64,000 bases of DNA, from NCBI GenBank assembly GCA_022565595.1, contig JAIUML010000016.1, positions 36,300 to 100,299 on the forward strand, written 5' to 3'. The notes under the pieces were generated by a model. The model searched no databases, was not told the origin of the DNA, and was given only the letters and a program-made list of their open reading frames with translations. Position 1 is the first letter of the stretch. Each line of letters begins with the position of its first letter. The position numbers and the translations under genes were made by a program. Source of the stretch: Saccharospirillum sp. GTDB lineage: Bacteria; Pseudomonadota; Gammaproteobacteria; Pseudomonadales; Natronospirillaceae. This document shows, piece after piece, positions 29,105-36,591 of the stretch.

Positions 29105-29284
29105 ATGAACAAGAATCAGGTCAAAGGTCGCGAAAACGAGGCAAAAGGGAAAGTCCAGGAGGTTACCGGCAAGGTGACGGGCGATAAAGGTGAGGAGTAC
29201 AAAGGGAAAGCCAAGAAACATGGCGGCAAAGCTGAAGCCGTGTTAGGAGACATCAACAACGATGCCAAAAAGGAGTCGAAATGA
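29105..29284 (+). CDS. CsbD family general stress protein
   Basis: A 59-residue highly charged protein: MNKNQVKGRENEAKGKVQEV followed by TGKVTGDKGEEYKGKAKKH. This is the classic CsbD pattern of K-G-x-x-x-x-x-G-K spaced repeats. CsbD-like proteins (E. coli YjbJ, Bacillus CsbD) are abundant stress-induced proteins of unknown activity. AGGAG precedes the ATG. The stop overlaps the next start as ATGA, so translation of the downstream PRC-barrel gene is likely coupled. Confidence 0.9.
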   Translation: MNKNQVKGRENEAKGKVQEVTGKVTGDKGEEYKGKAKKHGGKAEAVLGDINNDAKKESK

Positions 29285-29673
29285 ACCTTTCAACAACAGA
29301 CTCTAACACTCGATTCAACGAAACTTCCAACAATCAGATTGGCGCCGTATTGTTAAGTGCCGGTACCATCACCGGCGACGAAGTCTGTAACATGCAGGAA
29401 GAGAAACTCGGGAAAATTCAGGACCTTGTACTCGATATAGGTGAGGGAAAGGTACGGTACGCCGTGCTGGCATCGGGTGGTTTTCTGGGCATGGGCGATC
29501 GCCTTTTCGCGATTCCATGGTCAGCATTGAAGCTCGACAAGGAAAACCGTCGCTTCAAACTCGACATCAACGCCGAGCGCTTGAAGGACGCCCCGGGCTT
29601 TGACAAGGATAATTGGCCTGACATGACGGACTCTACGTGGCATTCGAGCATCGAATCATACTACGTTCGGTAG
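29281..29673 (+). CDS. PRC-barrel domain protein, cytoplasmic
   Basis: A 130-residue protein without signal peptide. Almost the whole length is a PRC-barrel: VCNMQEEKLGKIQDLVLDI, then VLASGGFLGMGDRLFAIPWS and a RLKDAPGFD end. The block GGFLG-GDR and the (E/D)-LK-AP ending are shared with the exported paralogue at 14313. AGGAG ends the csbD gene just ahead of the ATG, with a 4-base overlap. Related proteins are often stress-induced; what they bind is unknown. Confidence 0.87.
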   Translation: MNLSTTDSNTRFNETSNNQIGAVLLSAGTITGDEVCNMQEEKLGKIQDLVLDIGEGKVRYAVLASGGFLGMGDRLFAIPWSALKLDKENRRFKLDINAERLKDAPGFDKDNWPDMTDSTWHSSIESYYVR

Positions 29674-29817
29674 TCGAATTATCAGGGAAGCCGCCATAGG
29701 GAAACCCGAAAAGGAGTATAGCACCCATGGTCTATGCGCGAAATCTGACAGTATTCACTAGGCGCATGGACCACTCATGGAATGTAGTTTTCTCTTACAA
29801 ATCATAAGGAGACTGAC

Positions 29818-30036
29818 GTGGCTGGTAATAGAGTACTTGCTCTTGTGTTGCTGGTAGTCGGCTTGATCCTGCTTTTCTTTGCGTATCAATCGTCTCAAAG
29901 TTTGGGGGATCAGGTTACAGAGGCCGTAACTGGAAGATTCACCGATTCTACCACCTGGTTCCTGATTATCGGTGCCGCATCGACAGTAGCTGGAATTGGT
30001 ATGCTGATTTTTAGTGGTTCCTCACGAAGGCACTAA
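29818..30036 (+). CDS. DUF3185 family small membrane protein
   Basis: A 72-residue protein with two transmembrane helices (VLALVLLVVGLILLFFAYQS and WFLIIGAASTVAGIGMLIF). They are joined by a loop containing SLGDQVTEAVTGRFTDSTTW, the hallmark of DUF3185. It starts with GTG at 29818, preceded by AAGGAGA. No function is known for the family. It lies between the PRC-barrel gene and the AI-2E type permease on the same strand. Confidence 0.85.
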   Translation: MAGNRVLALVLLVVGLILLFFAYQSSQSLGDQVTEAVTGRFTDSTTWFLIIGAASTVAGIGMLIFSGSSRRH

Positions 30037-30147
30037 ATTGATCAACTAATATTGCGACTGGGCGTTGCCCGGCGACGGCACATCCAGGCATGTGTCGTGT
30101 TAACCTGGTGATACTTCATTGCCAGGTCAATGACGCAGGAACTTGTA

Positions 30148-31335
30148 ATGTCCCAAAATACGCAGGAATCGTTAGTTGCAGGGGCGAGGGTTGCCAGTCA
30201 ACCCTCACCTGGCTATCGATCAAAAAAAAGACTGTTCAACTCCTTTGAACTTCGCCTGTTTCGATATACCCTGGTACTATTGTCGCTGGTCGTGCTAACG
30301 GCTCTGATTCTAATCATTCTGTGGTCGTTCGGATTGTTTCTGAAGATTTTCTACAGCCTGTTATTATCACTCTCCATCGCCGGCATTCTTGCACTGGTAC
30401 TCTATCCAGTCGTGGATTTTCTGCAGAACCGAATTCACATGCCCCGTTTGCTATCTATCGTCCTATTGCTAGTAGCCCTCAGTATAAGCATTGGTGGTTT
30501 GATTTTCCTGCTTGTTCCCATTCTCGTCCGCCAGATTGTGCAACTGATGACTGTATTACCCGAAACACTGGCCAGTTGGCAAGCGTACTTTGCCATACAA
30601 TTCCCGGGGATCAGCGCCATGATCGCAGACAACATGGAGAACAGTAATGGTGAAGAGTCCCAATCAATTCTACCGGGACTTGAAGATTCAGGGAGGACCC
30701 TATTGTCCTATCTAAGCATATTGGTGGGTATCAGTTTCGTTCCATTGTTTCTATTCTTTGCATTACTCTCTGGAAACGCGCTGCGCGGCAAGGTATCCGA
30801 ACTGCTGTCTATCTTTCACCAACCGACACAAAAGAAAGCATTATACTTCATGGATGTTTTTGTCGGGTACGTCACAGCGTTCTTCCAGGGCCAGTTGATG
30901 ATCGCCATTTGTATGGGGGCCCTCTATGCTCTTGGCTTTTCTTTAGTGGGACTGGAGTTCGGCGTATTGGTCGGACTGATACTTGGCATGCTGAATATTG
31001 TACCTTTTCTAGGCTCATTAATCGGCCTTCTGGTAGTACTGCCCATGGCCTACTTTCAAGTGGATGGCGGTATGGAATTGCTTGTTTTTACAGCTCTGGT
31101 ATTTGCAGTAGTACAAATGGTAGAGAGCGGCCTATTGACCCCGAACATCATGGCTAACCGCTCTGGCCTGCACCCTGCCGTCGTCATCATTTCCTTGTTC
31201 TTTTGGGGTACGGCTTTTAACGGAATAATCGGCCTGGTACTTGCGGTTCCTTTGACGGCGTTTTTCGTCGCTATCTGGGGTGAAATAAAGTACAGCCTTG
31301 AAACCATGCTTAGCAACCGGGATACCACTAGATGA
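30148..31335 (+). CDS. AI-2E/UPF0118 family transporter
   Basis: A 395-residue polytopic membrane protein of the AI-2E family (formerly UPF0118). It has early helices LVLLSLVVLTALILIILW and FYSLLLSLSIAGILALVLYP, a central periplasmic-type loop and the conserved late region (QGQLMIAICMGALYALGF, LGMLNIVPFLGSLIGLL, VESGLLTPNIM, HPAVVIISLFFWG). Members include TqsA and sodium/proton antiporters, so the substrate is uncertain. AGGAA supports the ATG at 30148; an in-frame ATG at 30130 would add six residues. The stop overlaps the next start (ATGA). Confidence 0.9.
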   Translation: MSQNTQESLVAGARVASQPSPGYRSKKRLFNSFELRLFRYTLVLLSLVVLTALILIILWSFGLFLKIFYSLLLSLSIAGILALVLYPVVDFLQNRIHMPRLLSIVLLLVALSISIGGLIFLLVPILVRQIVQLMTVLPETLASWQAYFAIQFPGISAMIADNMENSNGEESQSILPGLEDSGRTLLSYLSILVGISFVPLFLFFALLSGNALRGKVSELLSIFHQPTQKKALYFMDVFVGYVTAFFQGQLMIAICMGALYALGFSLVGLEFGVLVGLILGMLNIVPFLGSLIGLLVVLPMAYFQVDGGMELLVFTALVFAVVQMVESGLLTPNIMANRSGLHPAVVIISLFFWGTAFNGIIGLVLAVPLTAFFVAIWGEIKYSLETMLSNRDTTR

Positions 31336-31760
31336 CAAATCCAAATCTTATTGAAGAAGCATTAGCTGACAAAGAAATTGAACACGACATCACCCATATA
31401 CTGAGCAAAATGTCGTCTGACCTGGCACACCTGGTAGTCGTGGAGGCAAAGCTGTTTGGCCACACAGTGCTGGCGATGATCTGGCTAACAATTATAATTG
31501 CCCTGATGCTGGTTGGCGGTTGGCTGTTTGCGGGAGCAGCTTTAGCGATGTTCATGGCTAGTCTGCAGTTCTTCAACTTGACCGGCGCTTTACTGGTCGT
31601 GGCATTGGTCCACCTGTTGTTTGCAGCCCTGGGTTACTGGCGTTTGAAGCACATAACCAGGGACTTGAAGTTTAACGAGAGCCGAACAAGTGCCAGTAAT
31701 TTACTGACCCACGCTCGGTCCCTCGTTGATACTGCGGAGCAATCGCCAAAGGAAAACTGA
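31332..31760 (+). CDS. YqjE/phage-holin superfamily III membrane protein
   Basis: A 142-residue protein. An amphipathic N-terminal region is followed by two closely spaced helices (VLAMIWLTIIIALMLVGGWL and LTGALLVVALVHLLFAALGY) and a basic, polar tail. This is the pattern of YqjE-like proteins. In E. coli yqjE sits beside the DUF883 gene yqjD, and here a DUF883 gene lies nearby on the opposite strand. Translation is probably coupled to the AI-2E gene through the ATGA overlap. Function is unknown. Confidence 0.75.
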   Translation: MTNPNLIEEALADKEIEHDITHILSKMSSDLAHLVVVEAKLFGHTVLAMIWLTIIIALMLVGGWLFAGAALAMFMASLQFFNLTGALLVVALVHLLFAALGYWRLKHITRDLKFNESRTSASNLLTHARSLVDTAEQSPKEN

Positions 31761-31765
31761 ACCTT

Positions 31766-32038
31766 TTAGCGTATGGGCAAGCCAAGCAGGCTTGAAGCCA
31801 CCTTCAAGCCTTTGAGCTGATCCACCAAAAGCCCGTATACGTTTTTAATGCCAGGCACCCGCAGACGCTCAGCCACTATGCCACAAACGAAAGCAAGGGC
31901 CAGCGCTTCGGGTTTTCGCGCGAGGGCTCTTACTCGAAGCACCAGGTTGTCTATACGTTCATGAACCAGCGTAGCATAACCATCAATTCGACCACTCACT
32001 TTCAAAGCTTCCTGTCTCAATTGCTTGCGACGGGACAT
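31766..32038 (-). CDS. small hypothetical protein downstream of DUF883 (YqjK-like position)
   Basis: A 90-residue basic protein. Its N-terminal helix is charged (RRKQLRQEALKVSGRID), the middle has a weakly hydrophobic stretch (ALALAFVCGIVAERL), and the end is LKVASSLLGLPIR. It starts two bases after the DUF883 stop; an alternative TTG at 32042-32044 overlaps that stop. The order DUF883 then small basic protein, with a YqjE-like gene next to it, mirrors yqjD-yqjE-yqjK of E. coli, although the arrangement here is convergent. Sequence likeness to YqjK is not evident by eye. Confidence 0.6.
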   Translation of the reverse strand: MSRRKQLRQEALKVSGRIDGYATLVHERIDNLVLRVRALARKPEALALAFVCGIVAERLRVPGIKNVYGLLVDQLKGLKVASSLLGLPIR

Positions 32039-32040
32039 GA

Positions 32041-32325
32041 TCAATGACGTCTCAGGGCCGACAGCAAAGTGCCCGCACCGAAAGCCAGGCCCAGGGAAAC
32101 CAAAGGGTTATCCCTTACAAAAACAGTGATGGCGTGCAAACTCTCATCCGTTTTCTCCCTGGCCTTATGACTGGCTTCACGAACATTTTGCTTCACTTCG
32201 GCAGCGTCATGACGTATCCGCTCTTCCGCTCTTCCCGCAGTTTTTGCGATCTGATCTACCGACCCATGGGCGTTCTCGGCAAGGCGATCTGTAGTAGTGT
32301 GTTCACCATTGGCTAATTTACTCAT
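32041..32325 (-). CDS. DUF883 (YqjD/ElaB family) membrane-anchored protein, copy A
   Basis: A 94-residue protein with a long charged amphipathic helix (AEERIRHDAAEVKQNVREAS) and the conserved C-terminal anchor VRDNPLVSLGLAFGAGTLLS ending in basic residues. YqjD and ElaB sit in the inner membrane and bind ribosomes in stationary phase; the same role here is inferred. GGAG six bases before the ATG at 32325 sets the start. A second copy lies at 35111. Both share an identical 19-base block 91 bases upstream of the start codon. Confidence 0.88.
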   Translation of the reverse strand: MSKLANGEHTTTDRLAENAHGSVDQIAKTAGRAEERIRHDAAEVKQNVREASHKAREKTDESLHAITVFVRDNPLVSLGLAFGAGTLLSALRRH

Positions 32326-32699
32326 AATATTCTCCGTTGCTTTGCTAGTACATGAGTGGATGCCGAATAGCTTCCACTGGTATGCAATAGGAATTCTCTC
32401 CTGGACAGGGTTCCCCGTCTGCGCGGCAACGAACAGAAGCGCGCCTATAGTCACCAACCAACTTGTGTTAAAGCTATTCAGCAGCCTGGCTACCAAAGGT
32501 GACTGAAGAAAACACCCCTTCCGGGTGTACGCCGCCGCGCAGACCCTGACGACAACGAATGTCATAATCAATTCAACCTTGCAAGGAATTTTCAGGAATC
32601 CAGGCGAGGCGGGTTTTCCATCAGCAGTCTGTGCCATTCTATACCTGAGTGCAGTTGTCATTTTTACTCGAACACGGATAAATACCAGGAGAAACCACC
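32326..32699. other. 374-base divergent intergenic region A, with 19-base block shared with region B
   Basis: The region lies between DUF883 copy A (minus) and the small lipoprotein (plus). It contains the block GTCTGCGCGGCAACGAACA at 32417-32435, found again at 35490-35508. A second conserved patch, GTGGAAGC on the minus strand, lies about 50 bases before the start codon in both copies. On the minus strand the frame stays open upstream through FVAAQT, so a longer DUF883 leader or a conserved 5' region are both possible. Confidence 0.6.
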
Positions 32700-32864
32700 A
32701 TGAGTATTTTTAAACACATCTCAGCCTTACTGCTCGCCAGCGTCATGATAATTGGCTTGTCGGCATGCGAATCCCAGGGCCCGTTCGAGGACGCTGGTGA
32801 ATCGATGGATGATGCCTTCGATAGAACTTGGGATGCAATTGACGATGCTACTGACGGCAATTGA
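32700..32864 (+). CDS. small acidic lipoprotein, copy A (54 aa)
   Basis: A 54-residue precursor with a lipoprotein signal (MSIFKHISALLLASVMIIG) and a lipobox LSAC. The mature part has only about 32 residues, acidic and rich in Asp and Ala (FEDAGESMDDAFDRTWDAID). AGGAG lies upstream of the ATG at 32700. It resembles the entericidin-like tiny lipoproteins in layout. A longer paralogue at 35779 has the same DAGE...DDAFD-type pattern and the same divergent DUF883 neighbour. Confidence 0.75.
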   Translation: MSIFKHISALLLASVMIIGLSACESQGPFEDAGESMDDAFDRTWDAIDDATDGN

Positions 32865-32994
32865 GGTACATCTCGTTACTTAGCTTGAGTCTTGAACTAC
32901 AGCGATCAAACCCCAAGGACAGGGTGTCTGATTCGCTCAAGCTCTCGAGCAGAAGTGATGAATTGGGCCCGTTTTGTGAGCCCAATCCAATCTT

Positions 32995-34044
32995 ATGAAA
33001 ACTGGTCTGATCGTTGTCGCTCTGCTGCTGGTAGTGGCCACGGCTCTGCCGCTGTTGAGGCTGGACCACTGGTGGATTCGCGTTTTTGATTTTCCTCGCG
33101 GGAAAATCACCATCGCCAGCTCCGCTGTTCTTGCCATCTATCTCTACTTCTGGAAGCCCTACCACTTCTTCGAAACGGTCACTCTCGGACTGCTAGTGCT
33201 CGCAGTTGGCCATCAGGCAGTGAAAATCTTTCCATATACCACTCTGATGCCAAAGCAGGTGCAAGCAACCGAATTTCGTTCGGAAGAGGCCAACCTTAAG
33301 CTGCTGATTGCCAATGTGCTACTGGAAAACCGGGAGTCGGAAGCATTCCTCGAGATCGTGCGCACCTTGGATCCGGATGTCATTTTAACCATGGAAACTG
33401 ATGACTGGTGGGAAGCCGCACTTGGCACACTGGAAGTTGAGTATCCGCACACACTAAAACACCCCTTGGACACCACCTACGGCATGCTCGTGTACAGCCG
33501 ACTTGAGATGATTGATCCGCAAATCCGCTTTATTGTTCAAGACGGTATTCCCTCGATGCACATGCAAGTGGTATTGACGTCTGGTGACCTGGTTTATCTG
33601 CATTTCGTACACCCTGACCCACCCAACCCGAAGTACGCAACTGAGACAACGCAACGCGATGCAGAGTTGCTGATTATCGCCCGTGAGGTGGCGTCACGGG
33701 ATGTACCAACGATTATTGCAGGAGACTTCAATGACGTACCCTGGTCCAGAACCACCACACTGTTTCAAAACGCCAGTGGCTTGCTGGATCCGCGCATAGG
33801 GAGAGGGACTTTTAATACCTTCAACGCCAGAAACCCACTGCTGCGCTGGCCACTCGACCTCGTTTATCACTCCGAACATTTCAAACTTGTCCAGATGGAA
33901 ACTGGACCCGATTGGGGTTCAGATCATTTTCCATTCTATATCGAACTGAGCCTCGAACCGGGCGTAAAGAACGACCAGCAAGAAGTTGAAACAAACCAGG
34001 AAGAAGAGAAGCGAGTCGATGAAAAGATCGAGAAGGGGGAATAA
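32995..34044 (+). CDS. membrane-anchored endonuclease/exonuclease/phosphatase family protein
   Basis: A 349-residue protein with N-terminal helices (TGLIVVALLLVVATALPLL, ITIASSAVLAIYLYF, VTLGLLVLAVGHQAV) and then an EEP domain. Its catalytic marks are visible: Asn in LLIANVLLEN, Glu in ILTMETDDWW (about 132), AGDFNDVPWS (about 240-250) and the terminal SDHFPFYIE (about 308). A charged Glu/Lys tail ends the protein. The substrate may be nucleic acid or phospholipid/inositol phosphate. A hairpin (ATTGGGC/GCCCAAT, 32962-32986) sits just before the start, where no strong Shine-Dalgarno is seen. Confidence 0.87.
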   Translation: MKTGLIVVALLLVVATALPLLRLDHWWIRVFDFPRGKITIASSAVLAIYLYFWKPYHFFETVTLGLLVLAVGHQAVKIFPYTTLMPKQVQATEFRSEEANLKLLIANVLLENRESEAFLEIVRTLDPDVILTMETDDWWEAALGTLEVEYPHTLKHPLDTTYGMLVYSRLEMIDPQIRFIVQDGIPSMHMQVVLTSGDLVYLHFVHPDPPNPKYATETTQRDAELLIIAREVASRDVPTIIAGDFNDVPWSRTTTLFQNASGLLDPRIGRGTFNTFNARNPLLRWPLDLVYHSEHFKLVQMETGPDWGSDHFPFYIELSLEPGVKNDQQEVETNQEEEKRVDEKIEKGE

Positions 34045-34164
34045 CAGAAAAAGCAGTGATCATCGACTCAGATGGGTGCGTTATCGCACAGTGACTGTGA
34101 AACCAGCGGTATAAGCTTTTTTAACCGGCGCCCAGTGCGTCATTTACAAATGGAGGAACTAATC

Positions 34165-34437
34165 ATGTATATCATCGTTTGGCTTATAATGGGGGGTCTG
34201 GTTGGTTGGGTCGCAAGTATGATTATGGGCACCAATGCCCAGCAAGGCATCATCCTCAACATTGTGGTCGGCATCGTTGGTGCTGTCATCGGTGGGTGGC
34301 TTATTAGCCCGCTTCTTGGGGCCGGTTCCATCAATGAAGGCATCACTTTGATGAGCTTTATTGTGTCTCTGATCGGCGCGGTCATACTGCTGGCAATCGT
34401 AGGGTTCTTTCAACGCAGTCGCAATCCGACACACTGA
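34165..34437 (+). CDS. GlsB/YeaQ/YmgE family membrane protein
   Basis: A 90-residue protein with three helices of the transglycosylase-associated family: IIVWLIMGGLVGWVASMIMG, IILNIVVGIVGAVIGGWLIS and LMSFIVSLIGAVILLAIVGF. The GGLVGW and GIVGAVIGG motifs are diagnostic. These proteins are general-stress induced and act at the envelope in ways not well understood. GGAGG before the ATG at 34165 decides the start; the longer frame has no ribosome binding site. Confidence 0.93.
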   Translation: MYIIVWLIMGGLVGWVASMIMGTNAQQGIILNIVVGIVGAVIGGWLISPLLGAGSINEGITLMSFIVSLIGAVILLAIVGFFQRSRNPTH

Positions 34438-34504
34438 CCATTATGCCTGCTGAGCAAAAGGAAGGCGTAGCAGGCTACTTTACAATTAAAGGAAAAGGAA
34501 AGAC

Positions 34505-35026
34505 TCAGGTTTTAGAGGGAGGCCGGATAACCCCAATGAGACTGGAAGCATTCACTCCCTCTCCGGGCCTGACAACACTAAAGGAACCATCTGTTTCAAG
34601 AACCACTGCTCTTACCTTTTCGAGGGAATCTATTCCGGAAGAACGTACGGCCGCCCTTACTTCATTTTCTGTTACCCGAGCTTGCCGCAAAGCTGAAGGC
34701 AAGAACTCACCAGAGTACAACAACATCAAAGGCTCACCCGTCACCAGTCGCCGGACCCAACGAGTCCGAACACTGGAACAGGTAACAACTAATTGAAGAC
34801 TGATGAGCAGTGCAAAAGCCAGCACACCTTCAGCCAAAGCAACATCTCTCGATAGAAGTATGTTTGCCAATGTCGAGCCAAGAGCAACCGTTACGACAAG
34901 ATCAAAGGCGTTCATCTTTAAAAGTGTCCGCTTCCCGGAAACCCTGAGAAACACGATGAGGAAGACATAGGCAAATAGGCCCACGATTAATGTCCGAAAT
35001 AGATTATCCCAACCATTAAAGAGCAT
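34505..35026 (-). CDS. DUF421 (YetF-like) membrane protein
   Basis: A 173-residue protein with three N-terminal helices, the family signature RVSGKRTLLKMNAFDLVVTV and ALGSTLANILLSRDVALAEG, and a soluble YetF-type domain (GEPLMLLYSGEFLPSALRQA, AVRSSGIDSLEKVRAVVLET). The start is the ATG at 35026, set by AGGAG seven bases upstream; the frame extends to 35062 without a site. Its promoter region is short (about 85 bases to DUF883 copy B, upstream on the same strand), so co-transcription with that gene is likely. Function is unknown; relatives are spore or stress membrane proteins. Confidence 0.88.
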   Translation of the reverse strand: MLFNGWDNLFRTLIVGLFAYVFLIVFLRVSGKRTLLKMNAFDLVVTVALGSTLANILLSRDVALAEGVLAFALLISLQLVVTCSSVRTRWVRRLVTGEPLMLLYSGEFLPSALRQARVTENEVRAAVRSSGIDSLEKVRAVVLETDGSFSVVRPGEGVNASSLIGVIRPPSKT

Positions 35027-35110
35027 CCAGTGACTCCTGACCCGGAACCCTGAAATCATCACCTCAGTGGCCTACAGGATTCCATAACTTGAATCAAACA
35101 ACCATTGGAG

Positions 35111-35398
35111 TTAAGCCTTGCGTCTCATGGCTGCCAACAAGGCGCCCGCGCCAAAGGCGAGACCTATCGCTACCAGAGGATTCTCGCGTACAAAGGCGCC
35201 AACGGCCTCAAGGGTGTCATCATAGTGTTCTTTGGCGTTTTCACCTGCCTCCATCGCTTTGGCCTGCACTTCCTCTGCCTCGTCCTGAATTCGGTCCTTT
35301 GCGTTACCTGCTTTATTGGAAATGTGCTCTGCCGCTTCACGGGCTTTATTCGAGAGTTGATCGGCGGTGGTTTGGTCGGTCTGGCTTGAGCTACTCAT
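35111..35398 (-). CDS. DUF883 (YqjD/ElaB family) membrane-anchored protein, copy B
   Basis: A 95-residue protein with a charged helix (KAREAAEHISNKAGNAKDRI) and the anchor VRENPLVAIGLAFGAGALLA followed by AMRRKA. It is clearly paralogous to copy A at 32041; the C-terminal 30 residues are nearly the same. GGAG precedes the ATG at 35398. A longer in-frame start exists at 35509 with AAGG upstream, which would add 37 residues beginning MFVAAQT. The same FVAAQT peptide frame is also kept open in copy A, so that start deserves testing. Confidence 0.88.
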   Translation of the reverse strand: MSSSSQTDQTTADQLSNKAREAAEHISNKAGNAKDRIQDEAEEVQAKAMEAGENAKEHYDDTLEAVGAFVRENPLVAIGLAFGAGALLAAMRRKA

Positions 35399-35778
35399 GT
35401 GTTTCTCCAATGCTGTTGTGGCAACAAGGTGGGCACCGGAAGGCTTCCACCAATATGAGTAGGCAAGTCTCACGTACCTGGCATAAACAGTCTGCGCGGC
35501 AACGAACATAGTTACACCTTCAACGCTGTCATTGACAAAAACACCTAATCTTTACCATACCAATATGCCAATTACCCATATGTTTCCAGTGGGGTGTGCG
35601 CAAGCGCACGGTGCAGTTTGTAGTAATTGACCATACTTTTCCGTATTGGTTGGGAGGCGAGGAACTTTCATTGAAACCCATCACTGTGAGCATCTTATGG
35701 AAAACTTTACCATCAGATTACTCGGATTAGGCATTGATTTACGCACAATCAAAACATTTAACGGGAGATCGCAGTACC
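35399..35778. other. 380-base divergent intergenic region B, with the shared 19-base block
   Basis: The counterpart of region A between DUF883 copy B (minus) and the second small lipoprotein (plus). The 19-base block lies at 35490-35508, exactly the same distance from the start codon as in region A. The plus-strand half (35600-35778) is AT-rich and should carry the lipoprotein promoter. Nothing else is recognised. Confidence 0.6.
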
Positions 35779-36012
35779 ATGAAAAAATTCAAGATCACAA
35801 CCGCCACCTTGCTCGCAAGCATACTGGTGCTGGCGCTATCCAGCTGCGACAGAGATGGCCCAGCGGAGCAAGCAGGTGAGAGAATTGACGACGCCATGGA
35901 AGACGCGGGCGAGGCTATTGAAGACATGCGTGATTCCATCGACGACACTTTCGATAACTCCCGTGACAATACCTTTGACAATGCCCCAGGTGATACTACC
36001 GAAAATTATTGA
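35779..36012 (+). CDS. small acidic lipoprotein, copy B (77 aa)
   Basis: A 77-residue precursor with a lipoprotein signal (KFKITTATLLASILVLA) and lipobox LSSC. The mature part is strongly acidic, with repeated helix-like units (GERIDDAMEDAGEAIEDMRD, SIDDTFDNSRD). GGGAG precedes the ATG at 35779. It looks like an expanded version of the 54-residue lipoprotein at 32700 and sits in the same divergent arrangement with a DUF883 gene. Confidence 0.75.
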   Translation: MKKFKITTATLLASILVLALSSCDRDGPAEQAGERIDDAMEDAGEAIEDMRDSIDDTFDNSRDNTFDNAPGDTTENY

Positions 36013-36245
36013 TCCCGAGGCGACTACAGGATTCAGAGTAAGATAGCGCCAGTTTTTCTGATCACTACACACCAGTGTACGGGCACCCTTCAATTTGCCC
36101 CCTCAAGGGTAAAGTCGATGTGACTCGAATCTATCTCGAAGAACTCGGCTGTGGTACTGCACCACAAAACCTTGTAATACTCTACAAACACTTGCTCGAC
36201 CGGTACGATTACGATCATTGGCAGCAAAGCTTTGTCAAGCGCTCT

Positions 36246-36560
36246 ACTCTAGATGCCGTGCAGCTTGCGTTGGCCGTGCCGAAAGACCCTATAGCGGCGG
36301 GGCTCGCGAGCTTCTGACCTTGTGAAAGCCAGACCCCTCGGCGCCTTAGTCTCTACCACGTAGGCAGCGTCACGCTTTTGATGGACTACGCGCACAATGT
36401 GGCGGCTTACGAAGCCATTATCGCCACAGGCCGACAATTGACGCAGGGCCGCCTGATCGGAGTAATAGCAGCACCGAGCGACAGGCGTGATACCGACCTG
36501 ATCGCTATCGGCCAGATCTGCGGCGCAGGCTTCGATGGCTTGATGATCAACGGGGGTTAG
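36246..36560 (+). pseudogene. cphA: cyanophycin synthetase remnant (C-terminal ligase part)
   Basis: One reading frame carries pieces typical of the Mur-ligase half of cyanophycin synthetase. First comes DAVQLALAVPKDPIAAGLASF, then an in-frame TGA (36315-36317). The same frame resumes with PCESQTPRRLSLYHVGS, LLMDYAHNVAAYEAI and GVIAAPSDRRDTDLIAIGQ, and stops at 36558-36560. The DYAHN-AAYEA and APSDRRD-D motifs are diagnostic. The enzyme is normally about 700-900 residues; nearly all of it is missing here. It ends about 30 bases from the pldA remnant, tail to tail. Confidence 0.75.
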
Positions 36561-36591
36561 GCCGTCGCGGTCAGTTCAGGGGCGCGCTAAT

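Noticed and set aside
34443..34796. 117-residue plus frame after GlsB/YeaQ gene
   Set aside because: Mostly antisense to the DUF421 gene, which has a clear family signature and ribosome binding site.
36075..36317. 80-residue frame as an intact small gene
   Set aside because: Its last third is the cyanophycin synthetase remnant running into a premature stop; the earlier part has no ribosome binding site or motif.
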